The position numbers and the translations under genes are program-made. 64,000 nucleotides of DNA from assembly GCA_964498525.1 (NCBI GenBank), contig CAZCGU010000002.1:62001-126000 (forward strand), written 5' to 3'. Source of the DNA: DTU098 sp964498525. GTDB lineage: Bacteria > Bacillota > Desulfotomaculia > Desulfotomaculales > Pelotomaculaceae. The notes beneath the pieces were generated by a model. That model had not been told where the DNA came from and searched no databases. It was given only the letters and a program-made list of their open reading frames with translations. Of the stretch, positions 16,469 through 24,859 are shown in pieces; positions within the stretch are counted from its first letter, which is position 1, and every line of letters begins with the position of its first letter.

Positions 16469-17559
16469 GGTTCCACCACCTCCAGGGCTTTTTGTAGGTT
16501 TGAAAGGTTTTCCCGCATTACCGACAGGTAATCCTTGCCGGAAGCCAATTCCTCCGTTGTCAAATTACCCACCGGGTTTAAAACAAGGGTTTCAACGCCG
16601 GCCTCGTCGGCTATGATTTGCGACACCTTCGGGCTTACCATGGTTTCGAAAAATATATAGCGGATCTTTTCTTTGTTAATTAGTTTAATTATTTCAGCCA
16701 TCCGGGCCGGAGTCGGTTCAGCTTCCGGGGACAGTCCCCTGATTGGGATCTGAACCAGATCGTAGCGCCTTGCCAGGTAACCGAAAGCGGCATGGGAAGT
16801 TACAAACTCCCTGCGCGGGGCCCCGGCCAATCCCGCACGGAAAGCGCTATCAAGGGCTTCTAATTTATTCAGATACTCCCGGGCCCTGATTTCATAAAAT
16901 AGCTCGTTGGCGGGATCGGCATTGGTTAGGCCGGCTGTAATGCTATCAACTATTTTCATAGCATTGACGGGGTCTACCCAGATGTGCGGGTCTGCGGCCG
17001 GGTGTAATTCCCGGACCTTACCGGATCCTGTGGTCCGGGATTGTGTTTCTGTATTCTCCTCCGGTCCCGCGCCTGGTTCATCCCCATTCCCTTGACTGGA
17101 CAACAGTTGAATATCCCCGCTTGCTTCCACAACGGTCAGCCCCGGTCCGGCAACAACCTTGAGCACCTTATCAATCCAGCTTTCCATACCGGCGCCGCAG
17201 TAAATGAGGAGATCGGCTTTCTGAATTTGCGCCAGGTCTTTGGGGGAAGGTTCCCACTGGTGGGGTTCCGTACCGGGCGGCACCAGGCAGTAAAGGTCAA
17301 TTTTATCCCCGCCGATATTTTTGGCAAAATCATAGAGCGGGTAAATTGTACAGAACACCCTCACCGGTTTATCTTCCGGCGGGTTGCTTAACGGGATTTC
17401 TTTGGATCCGGAGCATCCGGCTGAGAAAAAAAAGAGCATCAATAGAGTCAGGACGGCGGTGCAGGAAGTGTAAAATTTAGTGACGGTTTTGCCCGCCGGT
17501 ACCGAAGGACCTTGCCGGAACGCTTGCCATCCTCTTTTAGAAAAACAGTAATGGAACAC
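16465..17559 (-). CDS. znuA: Zinc-binding lipoprotein ZnuA
   Basis: 364 residues from GTG 17559 with AGGGGG upstream. The lipobox FFFSAGC ends an export signal (hydrophobic part about residues 33-47). The mature protein is a cluster A-I solute-binding protein: TIYPLYDFAKNIGGD, then PPGTEPHQWEPSPKD (metal His), ADPHIWVDP (metal His) and FVTSHAAFGYLARRY (metal His). A charged, acidic insert GNGDEPGAGPEENTE sits where many ZnuA proteins have a His-rich loop. It captures zinc outside and hands it to ZnuB. Confidence 0.92.
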   Translation of the reverse strand: MFHYCFSKRGWQAFRQGPSVPAGKTVTKFYTSCTAVLTLLMLFFFSAGCSGSKEIPLSNPPEDKPVRVFCTIYPLYDFAKNIGGDKIDLYCLVPPGTEPHQWEPSPKDLAQIQKADLLIYCGAGMESWIDKVLKVVAGPGLTVVEASGDIQLLSSQGNGDEPGAGPEENTETQSRTTGSGKVRELHPAADPHIWVDPVNAMKIVDSITAGLTNADPANELFYEIRAREYLNKLEALDSAFRAGLAGAPRREFVTSHAAFGYLARRYDLVQIPIRGLSPEAEPTPARMAEIIKLINKEKIRYIFFETMVSPKVSQIIADEAGVETLVLNPVGNLTTEELASGKDYLSVMRENLSNLQKALEVVEP

Positions 17560-17589
17560 GAACTAAAACCCCCTGGCATATTTAAAAGG

Positions 17590-18018
17590 TCAGTTCTTCT
17601 TGCAGGTGGAGCAATACCCGTATATTTCAAAGCGATGCCCCTTGATCTCAAAATCCTTTGCTTTTATTATGTTTTGCTGGTCGAAATATTTAAGCGGGCA
17701 GAAATCAACCGGCTCCGCGGTACCGCATTTTAAACAGACTAGATGGTGGTGGTGGCTGTTTCCCTTGTTAATTTCATAGCTGCTTTTTCCCTCTATCAGG
17801 TTAAATTTGCAGACCAGATCAATACTTAAAAGAACATTCAGGTTCCGGTAAACGGTGTCCAGGCTGATGTTAGGATGTTTTGCGGTAACTCTTTGGTGGA
17901 TTTCCTCGGCGCTCTGGGGTCCGGGGCAGGAAAGAATGGCCTTAAGGATCTCCTGTCTCTGGGGTGTGATTTTATAGCCGTTTTCCCGGAGCTTTTCTAA
18001 GAGATGTGCTTCCTTCAC
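17590..18018 (-). CDS. zur: Fur-family metalloregulator, probably Zur
   Basis: 142 residues. The winged helix includes YKITPQRQEILKAILS and SLDTVYRNLNVLLSIDLV; the metal-binding half has NSHHHHLVCLKCG and a C-terminal CSTCKK, giving the two CxxC pairs of the structural zinc site. It heads the znuACB operon, 30 bp before znuA, and an AGTAAT-N4-ATTACT palindrome lies before it. This is the usual layout of a zinc-responsive repressor of zinc uptake; PerR or Fur roles are less likely from context but cannot be excluded by sequence alone. Confidence 0.85.
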   Translation of the reverse strand: MKEAHLLEKLRENGYKITPQRQEILKAILSCPGPQSAEEIHQRVTAKHPNISLDTVYRNLNVLLSIDLVCKFNLIEGKSSYEINKGNSHHHHLVCLKCGTAEPVDFCPLKYFDQQNIIKAKDFEIKGHRFEIYGYCSTCKKN

Positions 18019-18052
18019 GGACTCGCCCCCTAGGTAGTAATTATTCTTAAAT

Positions 18053-18068
18053 AGTAATCAATATTACT
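18053..18068. promoter_or_regulatory. Candidate Zur operator
   Basis: AGTAAT-CAAT-ATTACT is a perfect 6-bp inverted repeat 35 bp before the zur start, with a partial further copy (GTAATTATT) at 18036-18044. Fur-family boxes are of this AT-rich palindromic kind. Confidence 0.55.
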
Positions 18069-18232
18069 TATATCAGGAAATAAAAAAATGTCAAGTGTTT
18101 GTTTAACAACTTTTGGTTGGAGCATGCCGCTTGCTATAACTTCCGGATTACCAAAAAATAAAAGGATTAACGGAAAATAAATAGAAGTGAAACAATGAAG
18201 TGATTTGAGTGAGGTAAGGGCAGGTAGCTGAC

Positions 18233-18901
18233 ATGTATGCTTTAATCGGGGATAGAATTAAAAAGGCCAGGGAGGAAAAATTTATTTCCCAGGCGGAATT
18301 GGGCGCCAGGCTGGGTGTAACAGCCACTGCCATTAACTACTATGAAAAGGGAAAACGGAAAATTAATATTGAGGATCTGTTTCGTTTAGCTGCGGCCCTG
18401 CTAAAGCCGGTGGACTATTTTTTGTTCGGCCCGGGCCAAAAGGGCAATGATAAAAAAGCCTTGACCAAAATAGCAAAGCAAGAACCCGGTGATTTAAAAA
18501 ACATTTCTGTTTTGGGGACAGTTCAAGCCGGAAAACCGCTGGTATCCAAGCAAATAGTTATAGGTTGTCTGCCCTTGCCGCAAATATTAACGGGAGAGGT
18601 GGATTTTGCTCTCCGGGTTAATGGTGACTCGATGGTGGGCGAGGGAATTTGTGACGGTGATCTGGTGTTAATCCGCCGCCAATTCCACGTGGATTTTAAT
18701 GGTCAGATAATCTGTGCCCTGATTCGCGGTCAAGAAAACACCTTAAAAAAATTTATTAAGGATCAAAGCGGTAAAATATATCTTTGTGCCGCAAACCCGG
18801 CATATAACCCGATCATTCTTGAAGATGAAACCGATCTGGCTATCCAGGGTGTTTATGCAGGTGTTTTTAAATTTCCCGCCGGCCAGCCTACGACCCTATA
18901 A
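18233..18901 (+). CDS. XRE/S24 LexA-like self-cleaving regulator
   Basis: 222 residues. Residues 5-65 are an HTH-XRE domain (IKKAREEKFISQAELGARLG, then TATAINYYEKGKR). Residues ~92-215 are an S24 peptidase domain: cleavage pair A99-G100 in GTVQAGKP, nucleophile S133 in NGDSMVGEGI, and catalytic Lys in NTLKKF (172/173). Such proteins repress SOS or prophage-like genes until RecA triggers autocleavage. No phage genes lie nearby, so it may be a housekeeping stress regulator. ATG 18233 follows GAGGTAAGG. It ends overlapping the convergent small gene by 6 nt. Confidence 0.88.
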   Translation: MYALIGDRIKKAREEKFISQAELGARLGVTATAINYYEKGKRKINIEDLFRLAAALLKPVDYFLFGPGQKGNDKKALTKIAKQEPGDLKNISVLGTVQAGKPLVSKQIVIGCLPLPQILTGEVDFALRVNGDSMVGEGICDGDLVLIRRQFHVDFNGQIICALIRGQENTLKKFIKDQSGKIYLCAANPAYNPIILEDETDLAIQGVYAGVFKFPAGQPTTL

Positions 18902-19156
18902 CGCCTTTTCTTTCACCAGCTCATAGGGAGATTCAACTTCATTTGCGTCTGTTTGCAAGGAACGGATGTGAAAGTGATTGTGTTGGATCCTGATCAGGTG
19001 GATTGTACCGCAATGCGGGCATTTTTTTGTTTCGCCGTCTTTAAAACGCATCTCTCCGATATGCTTGCCGCAACAGGTAACCTCAATGCTGATAATTTTA
19101 TCATTGTTGATGACATTGACCCGGTAGTCATTTTTATAGTTCTTAACCCGATTCAT
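18896..19156 (-). CDS. Small Cys/His protein with zinc-ribbon-like CPHC
   Basis: 86 residues from ATG 19156, eight bases behind GAGGTGA. It has a CC pair near residue 28 (EVTCCGKHIG), then KKCPHCGTIH, and a His-rich IQHNHFHIRSL. The CC...CxxC arrangement looks like a small zinc or metal site. I recognise no family. It may be co-transcribed with nothing: the next minus gene downstream is the divergent/convergent regulator. Probably a real protein from its ribosome site and composition. Confidence 0.6.
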   Translation of the reverse strand: MNRVKNYKNDYRVNVINNDKIISIEVTCCGKHIGEMRFKDGETKKCPHCGTIHLIRIQHNHFHIRSLQTDANEVESPYELVKEKAL

Positions 19157-19247
19157 GGCGACATCACCTCATTTAAAAAGTTGTTAGGTAATCTCAATAT
19201 AGCATTTGTTCCAAACGGTGGCAACCCCCCTGGGGACTTTAGCTAAA

Positions 19248-19275
19248 AAAGAGACCTTTAGAAAAAGGTCTCTTT
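19248..19275 (-). terminator. Terminator at the end of the 51-residue CSGSC gene
   Basis: AAAGAGACCTTT (19248-19259) pairs perfectly with 19264-19275 around a 4-base loop. The minus strand continues in T residues (CTCTTTTTTAGC). Confidence 0.75.
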
Positions 19276-19430
19276 CAACAGGAATCATTGTCACTATCCC
19301 CGGATAAACCGGATTTTGGGCAGGAACCGCTGCAACCTCCATCTTCTTCCTGGGAAACGTCGCTTTCATCCATTACCGGGGTTACAATCTCGGGGGGCTT
19401 TCGTTTGTCTTTCTTGCGGGGAGTCATCAT
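19275..19430 (-). CDS. 51-residue Cys-containing small protein
   Basis: Starts at ATG 19430 (a second ATG follows at once), six bases behind AGGAGGG, and ends TGT-TGA, i.e. with a C-terminal Cys. The sequence is basic at the start (MMTPRKKDKRKPPE), acidic in the middle (MDESDVSQEEDGG) and then has CSGSC and a Ser/Asp tail. The strong ribosome site, own terminator and biased composition argue that it is translated. No family recognised; the CSGSC motif resembles short metal-binding loops. Confidence 0.6.
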   Translation of the reverse strand: MMTPRKKDKRKPPEIVTPVMDESDVSQEEDGGCSGSCPKSGLSGDSDNDSC

Positions 19431-19586
19431 TTCAATCCCTCCTTTTAATTTAAATTGTAGTATTGCCGCCGCCTGCTTTTTGTATGCATCTTTTAAAATT
19501 TATCCAGCAAAATAATAGAAGGCAAAAAAAAGGTGCGGTGGGGACCCGAACCTTTTTTCTTAAACATTTAAAACTGGTTTTTATAA

Positions 19587-19814
19587 TTATTTATTATTCC
19601 TGACCAAAGCATTTTCCCTGAAAAAGAATGAAATAGCATAAAGTCCGGATAGACCTACCAGGGTGTAAATAACTTTACTCAGGGTTGAAGCCTGTCTTAA
19701 TGTTTCACCCCCGAATAAGGCTGTTATCAGGTCCCACTCAAAAAGGCCCACCAGCAACCAGTTCAATGCCCCGATAATGATTAGGGCTAAAACAATTCTG
19801 TTCAACCATTCCAT
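19587..19814 (-). CDS. DUF378 small membrane protein
   Basis: 75 residues with two membrane helices and the clear DUF378 pattern: MEWLNRIVLALIIIGALNWL at the start, GLFEWDLITALFGG in the loop, and YTLVGLSGLYAISFFF in the second helix. The family is widespread in Firmicutes, often next to stress or sporulation genes, and has no proven function. Good ribosome site (AGGAG) before ATG 19814. A monocistronic gene. Confidence 0.9.
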   Translation of the reverse strand: MEWLNRIVLALIIIGALNWLLVGLFEWDLITALFGGETLRQASTLSKVIYTLVGLSGLYAISFFFRENALVRNNK

Positions 19815-20074
19815 AATTTAACTCCTCCTAGGTATCGTGATATATTTATTATGCTAAAAACCGGATAAAGTTATACCACTATCCGGATACAAGAAGGAAG
19901 TGATAACAGGCCTGGTGAGTGTTCATAAAATATTGGAATCCACCCCCTCTAAGCATAGATCATCTTTCGAAGCGGCAGAAAAAAAGAGGGGACCAAAAGG
20001 TCGCCTCAAGTGATCGCAAAAAGGTGTTCACGTTTGACGCAGCAGTTGTTCAATTATATAACATGTTGAACCAT

Positions 20075-20362
20075 CTAGGCCTTTTGCTTATTCTGCACGA
20101 AACCCAGTATAACCCGGTATGGTCCCGGTGTGCCGGGTGGCACGAAAGCTATGCGATCCCCGGGTTTTACCTGATGATCCAGGCTCGAGGCCAATCCGTT
20201 GACTAAGACCACTTCAATCTTATCCTTTGGGAATTCCAGCGCTTCCGCCAGTTCCGCGGCCGTAATTGATTCTTTGAGCTCATAGTTCACGGGGACAGGC
20301 CAATGCCTTTCCTTGAAAAGTTTTAATAAGACGCCGAAACCTCTCACTTCAACTGTGTTCAT
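20075..20362 (-). CDS. MoaD/ThiS-like ubiquitin-fold protein without the C-terminal Gly-Gly
   Basis: 95 residues with a beta-grasp pattern: TVEVRGFGVLLKLFKERHW, ITAAELAEALEFPKDKIEVVLVNG and the conserved VKPGDRIAFVPPGTPGPYRVILG. This is the MoaD/ThiS fold as found in anaerobe proteins with a PPGTPGPYR ending. Unlike sulfur-carrying MoaD and ThiS it does not finish in Gly-Gly but goes on to FVQNKQKA, so classic thiocarboxylate chemistry is not possible unless the tail is trimmed after the internal Gly. Stands alone. GGAGGG precedes ATG 20362. Confidence 0.75.
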   Translation of the reverse strand: MNTVEVRGFGVLLKLFKERHWPVPVNYELKESITAAELAEALEFPKDKIEVVLVNGLASSLDHQVKPGDRIAFVPPGTPGPYRVILGFVQNKQKA

Positions 20363-20490
20363 GTTATCCCTCCTAACTTTAATATTATTTTATTGCAAAA
20401 ATCAAGTCAAGCTAGTATAAAAATATTCAAATAATTAAAACTTATAGCAAAAGTGGAAAACGCCTGCTTCAAGGAGGACGTGGAGCAATT

Positions 20491-21246
20491 ATGTCGAAGG
20501 TAACTATTGGTACGAAATCAACTAATGGGAAATCCGGGGGGGCTATGAAAAAGTATTCGATTACAATATTTTTTCCGTGTTACAACGAAGAACAAAATGT
20601 TGCCGGGGTAACCAGGGAGGCCTTGGATGTGGCCGGGCGGATCTCCGAAGATTATGAGATTATCATAATAAACGACGGGAGCAAAGACCGCACGGCGGAG
20701 GTAGCGGAAAGGCTTGCCCGGGAAAATCCCTTCGTCCGGGTTATCCACCACGAACGCAACCGGGGATACGGGGCGGCTCTTCAGACGGGATTTAAAAACG
20801 CCACAAAGGATTTGATTTTTTATACTGATGGTGACGGACAATTTAAGATTGAAGAAATAACCAGGTTGCTTCCCTTAATTGAAAAATTTGATATTGTATC
20901 CGGTTACCGCTTAAACAGGCAGGATCCATTGTTTCGCAAAATCAACGCCTTTATGTGGGGAGTTCTTGTGAACTTCCTGTTTAAAATTAATGTTTCGGAT
21001 GTTGACTCAGCCTTTAAGCTTTATAAACGTAAAATCTTTGAAGAGATAACCCTTACCTCACAGGGCGCTTTGATCGATACGGAGATCCTCGCTAAGGCAA
21101 GGGCAAAGGGTTATACTATTACCGAAGTCGGGGTTAATCATTTTCCACGGGTGGCCGGTAAGCAAACAGGAGCCAGGCTGTCGGTTATCCTCAAGGCTTT
21201 TAAAGAACTGTTTAAATTGAAGAGCAATATTTCACCAAGGTCCTGA
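20491..21246 (+). CDS. Family 2 glycosyltransferase, DPM1/polyprenyl-phosphate type
   Basis: 251 residues. The GT-A fold shows SITIFFPCYNEEQNVAGV, the first acidic motif IIINDGSKDRT, and the metal-binding DGDGQF; a VDSAFKLYKR stretch matches dolichyl/polyprenyl-phosphate sugar synthases. It would make a lipid-linked sugar (mannose or glucose) on the inner face of the membrane. GtrA and PIG-V genes follow, so the product is probably flipped and used outside. ATG 20491 lies 12 bases after AGGAGG; ATG 20545 is a possible alternative start. Confidence 0.88.
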   Translation: MSKVTIGTKSTNGKSGGAMKKYSITIFFPCYNEEQNVAGVTREALDVAGRISEDYEIIIINDGSKDRTAEVAERLARENPFVRVIHHERNRGYGAALQTGFKNATKDLIFYTDGDGQFKIEEITRLLPLIEKFDIVSGYRLNRQDPLFRKINAFMWGVLVNFLFKINVSDVDSAFKLYKRKIFEEITLTSQGALIDTEILAKARAKGYTITEVGVNHFPRVAGKQTGARLSVILKAFKELFKLKSNISPRS

Positions 21247-21334
21247 TAATTTGCCAGGAGCATGCTTTATAATTGGCCGGGCTGTTACGTTACCCCGCCC
21301 TCAGGTCTGGTAAAGTATAATGAGGAGGTCCATT

Positions 21335-21757
21335 TTGACGGAAGGCGTTCTCCAACTTTGCAAATTCGCCCTGGTGGGTTGTATCAACACTTTTATAGAC
21401 TGGGCTGTTTACTTTGCAATTTTTAGATTGTTTCCGGGTGAGAGTATTCTTTTTTACTCGGTTGCCAAAGGCTTCAGCTATCTCTGTGGTATTGTCAACA
21501 GCTTTTTATTGAACCGGTGCTGGACTTTCAAAACTCCTAGCGGGGAAGAAGGCAGCCGCTTCCTTAAGTTTACGCTGGTCAACGCAGTGGGCCTGGGGAT
21601 CAACAGCGCGTCTATTTATGCACTGTTATGCTTAAATACAACTCATTTTCTGGCCCTGTTTTTGACCACCACAATAACCTTTGCCTTTAATTTTACTCTC
21701 AGCAAGCTTTGGGTTTTTCGAAAGGGCGAGGTTGCAGCGAAAATAACCAGGGGGTAA
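21335..21757 (+). CDS. GtrA-family membrane protein
   Basis: 140 residues from TTG 21335, six bases after GAGGAGG (an ATG at 21320 lies before the ribosome site). Four membrane helices and the GtrA signatures KFALVGCINTFIDWAVYFAI and SYLCGIVNSFLLNRCWTF are clear, with the ending FNFTLSKLWVFRK. GtrA proteins are thought to move polyprenyl-phosphate-linked sugars across the membrane. It follows the GT2 gene and precedes the PIG-V glycosyltransferase gene. Confidence 0.88.
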   Translation: MTEGVLQLCKFALVGCINTFIDWAVYFAIFRLFPGESILFYSVAKGFSYLCGIVNSFLLNRCWTFKTPSGEEGSRFLKFTLVNAVGLGINSASIYALLCLNTTHFLALFLTTTITFAFNFTLSKLWVFRKGEVAAKITRG

Positions 21758-21811
21758 GGGGACATTAGAGACAGCTTAGTACGTACCGCTTACATATTTA
21801 TTTTAAACAAG

Positions 21812-22864
21812 TTGTATATAATATTTATTATCTGGCTGACCAGGGATATTATCCATCCTATTCTACCTGCTACAGTGGAGCACCTGCACCCCAATGTGGT
21901 TTTGGATTCTTTAATTCACTGGGATGCCGGCTGGTTTTTAAGAATCGCAGGACAGGGTTACGACTTTGACAGTGCTCCTTTTTTTCCCATGTTTCCCTTG
22001 CTTATCCGGATCTTAACCTTTCTCACCCGCAACGGCCCGGAGGCCGGCTTTTTAATATCCAACGCAGCCCTTTTTTTGGCCTGTATCCTTCTTTTTCACC
22101 TGGTTAAAGAAGATTACGGCGAAAAAATTGCTGCCACCTCGGTTTTTGTGATGCTTTTTTTCCCAACAGCCATCTTCTTTTCCTCGATATACTCAGAGGC
22201 TCCTTTTTTGGCGTTTTCCCTGGGTGCTTTTTATTTCGCCAGAAAGGAAAGGTGGTTGGCGGCGTCATTAATGGGCGCCTGTGCGGCACTGACCAGAAAT
22301 ATTGGTGTTGTCTTATTTTTTGCCTTCCTGTATCAACAGTATAAGGAAAATGGCCTCGGATTCTCCCCCCGGAAGATCTTTCCGCTTTTTTTAATCCCGT
22401 TGTCTTTGGGGTTATTTATGCTTGTTTTATGGAAGTATACCGGTGATCCCCTTGCTTTCTCCCACTCCCTGAACAGGGAGTACTGGGGATATCGCCACTT
22501 TCAATACCCCGGCGCGGGCCAATTCTTAAACCTTTCCGTCTTTTTCTACCAAAGCAATTTCTATGCCCTTTTTGAGTCGGGCATGGCCTTTCTGTTTCTC
22601 TACCTTGTGGTACGCAGCTTTAAATATATAGAGGACCGCTCCCTGCTGATCTTCTTAGTGCTTGGTTTTTTAATACCCTTTTCGTCCGTGGTCGGCAATG
22701 TTCCCCTGGGTATGCCGAGATACATTCTTATTCTGTTTCCCGGCTATATCACTCTAGCCCGGTTGCTGCACAAGAACAACCTGGTAACCGCGTACACCGT
22801 CCTGTCCGTAATCGCTTTTTCGGTTATCTGTTCGCTGTTTGTGGCAGGCCGCTGGATTAGCTAG
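21812..22864 (+). CDS. PIG-V-like membrane mannosyltransferase (GT-C fold)
   Basis: About 350 residues with some nine membrane helices. The motif SLIHWDAGWFLRIAGQGYD, with the acidic residue of the first loop, plus FFPMFPLLIR and FFSSIYSEAPFLAFSLGAFY, match the PIG-V family that moves mannose from a polyprenyl carrier to an acceptor outside the cell. The start is uncertain: TTG 21812 cuts into the first helix, and the frame is open back to 21758 without a standard start codon. Third gene of the glycosylation cluster. Confidence 0.82.
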   Translation: MYIIFIIWLTRDIIHPILPATVEHLHPNVVLDSLIHWDAGWFLRIAGQGYDFDSAPFFPMFPLLIRILTFLTRNGPEAGFLISNAALFLACILLFHLVKEDYGEKIAATSVFVMLFFPTAIFFSSIYSEAPFLAFSLGAFYFARKERWLAASLMGACAALTRNIGVVLFFAFLYQQYKENGLGFSPRKIFPLFLIPLSLGLFMLVLWKYTGDPLAFSHSLNREYWGYRHFQYPGAGQFLNLSVFFYQSNFYALFESGMAFLFLYLVVRSFKYIEDRSLLIFLVLGFLIPFSSVVGNVPLGMPRYILILFPGYITLARLLHKNNLVTAYTVLSVIAFSVICSLFVAGRWIS

Positions 22865-23114
22865 CGGTCTTAGCAAAGTCCATCGGTCTTTTAAAAGCCA
22901 ATCAAGTACCAAAGACAAGTTATTTTTAGTTTTATGGCGTCCGCCCGCCCAGGGACCTGGGAACCGTTCTGTACATAGGAACAGCGCTGTCATGTTTTAT
23001 GGACTTGTATGGCTAAACCGGGCAGATTTTTTAGGTGAGAAATCAGCTGAAGCCGGTAACTCAACGTTGTTTCCCAACATAAGATGTAAAATGACAGAAA
23101 GAAAGGGAATTGCG

Positions 23115-23846
23115 ATGAGTTCATATTTAAAGGCCATTACTGCATTTGGCGGCGGCAGTCTCCACCCCGGGGGGTTTACCGGGACCCGTAGTATTCTACG
23201 GAATTTTACCGTTATGCCGGACGAAGTTATTCTGGACCTGGGGTGCGGTACGGGGCGGACTGCTTGCTACCTGGCTAAAACCTACGGGGCGCACGTTTTT
23301 GCCCTGGACAATTCTGAAATTATGCTGACCAGGGCGAAGGCGAGGGCGCTTCAGGAAGGGGCGGAAGTGCATTTCGTGCATGGTGATATGTTGGATCTGC
23401 CTTTTAAAAATCAAATCGCCAACCTTGTCATAGTTGAGTCGGTTTTGGTATTTTTGCCTGTCCGGTCTGTTCTGAAAGAGTGTTACAGGATTCTGAAAAA
23501 AAGGGGTTACTTGATTTGTGTGGAAATCTTCGCTCGCGAATCCCTGCCCGGGAAAGAAAGGGAAGAACTCAAGGACGTCTGCGGACTTCCCCGGATCCCG
23601 TCCTATCAACAATGGCTGGATTATTTTCAAAATACCGGCCTTACTCCTTTCAGGACCTGGCAGAGCCGGTTTCCCGGTCCCCTGGAGAATTTAAAAGAAC
23701 TGTTTGTCCCGGATACCTGCAGGTTTGGATTGAAGGTGTCTGCCCTGGATCCGGCCCTTCTTGGCGTACTTTTTAGGTATAAAAGGGTGATGATAAGGAA
23801 TAAAAAGCATCTGGGATTCGGAACTTTTATCCTGGTTAAGGAATAA
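23115..23846 (+). CDS. Class I SAM-dependent methyltransferase
   Basis: 243 residues from ATG 23115 (ATG 23091 is also in frame). Motif I is ILDLGCGTGRTACYLA, the acidic end of beta-2 is FALDNSEIML, motif II has HGDMLDLPF and the post-motif region reads LVIVESVLVFLP. It is closest in type to small-molecule or lipid methyltransferases of the Methyltransf_11/25 kind; the acceptor is unknown. It comes 250 bp after the PIG-V gene and may belong to the same surface-modification set, but could be independent. Confidence 0.85.
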   Translation: MSSYLKAITAFGGGSLHPGGFTGTRSILRNFTVMPDEVILDLGCGTGRTACYLAKTYGAHVFALDNSEIMLTRAKARALQEGAEVHFVHGDMLDLPFKNQIANLVIVESVLVFLPVRSVLKECYRILKKRGYLICVEIFARESLPGKEREELKDVCGLPRIPSYQQWLDYFQNTGLTPFRTWQSRFPGPLENLKELFVPDTCRFGLKVSALDPALLGVLFRYKRVMIRNKKHLGFGTFILVKE

Positions 23847-23974
23847 AAAACGGAACGTAAAGGTCAACCAGGACGGCTTTACATTAAAAAAAATGTAATA
23901 TATTTAGCGTCAGGACAGGTTCTTTCTATCCGGACGGTCTTTCCAAAAAAATTGAAGCGCCCGGGATATTGCCC

Positions 23975-24003
23975 TTGACCCCGGGCGAAGAAAGTAGTAC
24001 AAT
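23975..24003 (+). promoter_or_regulatory. Promoter of tRNA-Ala
   Basis: -35 TTGACC (23975-23980), 17-bp spacer, -10 TACAAT (23998-24003), 54 bp before the tRNA. Confidence 0.8.
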
Positions 24004-24057
24004 ATCATATGTGTTCACTGTTGTTCAATTCGCGAACAACTGCATAGTATACGATGT

Positions 24058-24133
<76 letters not shown>

Positions 24134-24136
24134 GTT

Positions 24137-24176
24137 ACAAGGGTTTTGAGTGATACTCAAAACCCTTGTATTTTTC
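24137..24176 (+). terminator. Terminator of tRNA-Ala
   Basis: ACAAGGGTTTTGAGT (24137-24151) pairs over 15 bp with 24155-24169 around GAT, followed by ATTTTTC. Confidence 0.9.
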
Positions 24177-24340
24177 TCTTCATGTCTCCAGACATGTCGA
24201 TATTAAGAAGGATGGCGCAAAAAACAGGCAGCATGGGCATCATATTGCCTATTGATATTCTAAAGAAATTCGCACATAATATCTTTAGGACCAATCAGAA
24301 TGAGGCGTCAAAAACAAACTGCCTTTACAAACGTCAAGGA

Positions 24341-24370
24341 GTCAGGGGTTCGATCCCTTTTGTTTCCAAC
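24341..24370 (+). repeat. Partial copy of the tRNA-Ala 3' end, possible old attachment site
   Basis: GTCAGGGGTTCGATCCC (24341-24357) repeats exactly the T-arm of tRNA-Ala (24103-24119), 238 bp downstream. The following bases (TTTTGTTTCCAACA) are a degenerate version of the acceptor end and CCA. Tyrosine integrases use tRNA 3' ends as attB, so this looks like an attL/attR relic. No integrase remains. Confidence 0.5.
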
Positions 24371-24614
24371 ATAAAAAGAACGTCAATATTGATCTAAGAT
24401 CAATATTTATTGATGTAAAGTTCAGTAATACTGGGCTTTTTCCTATTTTATAGGGGAATACCGGCCGCTTTGATGTGCGGTTTTTTAGTTTTTTGAAACC
24501 TTATCGCGAAAAGATGAAACTGTTTCGTTTCCGCAAATACCGGGGCGTGAGATTACGACATCCCTCGTTACTGCGGTAATTATTATCCCGAGTGGCTTTG
24601 CGTCCATTGGTTTT

Positions 24615-24657
24615 AAAAATAATGTCCCCCGGGTTGCGGCCGGGGGACATTATTTTT
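24615..24657. terminator. Bidirectional terminator downstream of formate dehydrogenase
   Basis: A 16-bp perfect stem (24615-24630 with 24642-24657) whose core is GTCCCCC/GGGGGAC, flanked by A5 and T5 so that it can end transcription in both directions. About 200 bp after the fdhA stop. Confidence 0.8.
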
Positions 24658-24859
24658 GTAGGCCCGGCATGCCTGCCGGGCCGGCGGATGGTAAGAACCC
24701 TCTAAATCGCCAGCCATGCCTTTAAGAATATTTTAGCACCTTGTTTGCTTTTTAATGCTGTGGGATTACGCAATTGCCTACCGGCCAAATACCGTTTGAA
24801 CACCGGCGGGAAGTATTATTTGCAGCGGCACGCCGGGCACGGTAATTGCCATTATAATG

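Larger units (their letters stand above)
24177..24859. other. 683-bp gap with tRNA 3'-end copy and several hairpins, no gene
   Basis: No supported coding region. Contents: a partial repeat of the tRNA-Ala 3' end (24341-24370); AATATTGATC (24385-24394) pairing with 24398-24407; CCGC/GCGG followed by TTTTTT near 24470-24490; the large hairpin 24615-24657; and a 9-bp GC-rich hairpin at 24661-24682. The formate dehydrogenase gene ends at 24860, with no electron-transfer subunit gene downstream. Confidence 0.6.

Noticed and set aside
22839..23114. Extended N-terminus of the methyltransferase
   Set aside because: The upstream part has no ribosome site and a composition unlike the family; the methyltransferase fold starts near ATG 23115.
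24300..24375. Second tRNA gene downstream of tRNA-Ala
   Set aside because: Only the T-arm and part of the acceptor end exist; no matching 5' acceptor, D-arm or anticodon arm.
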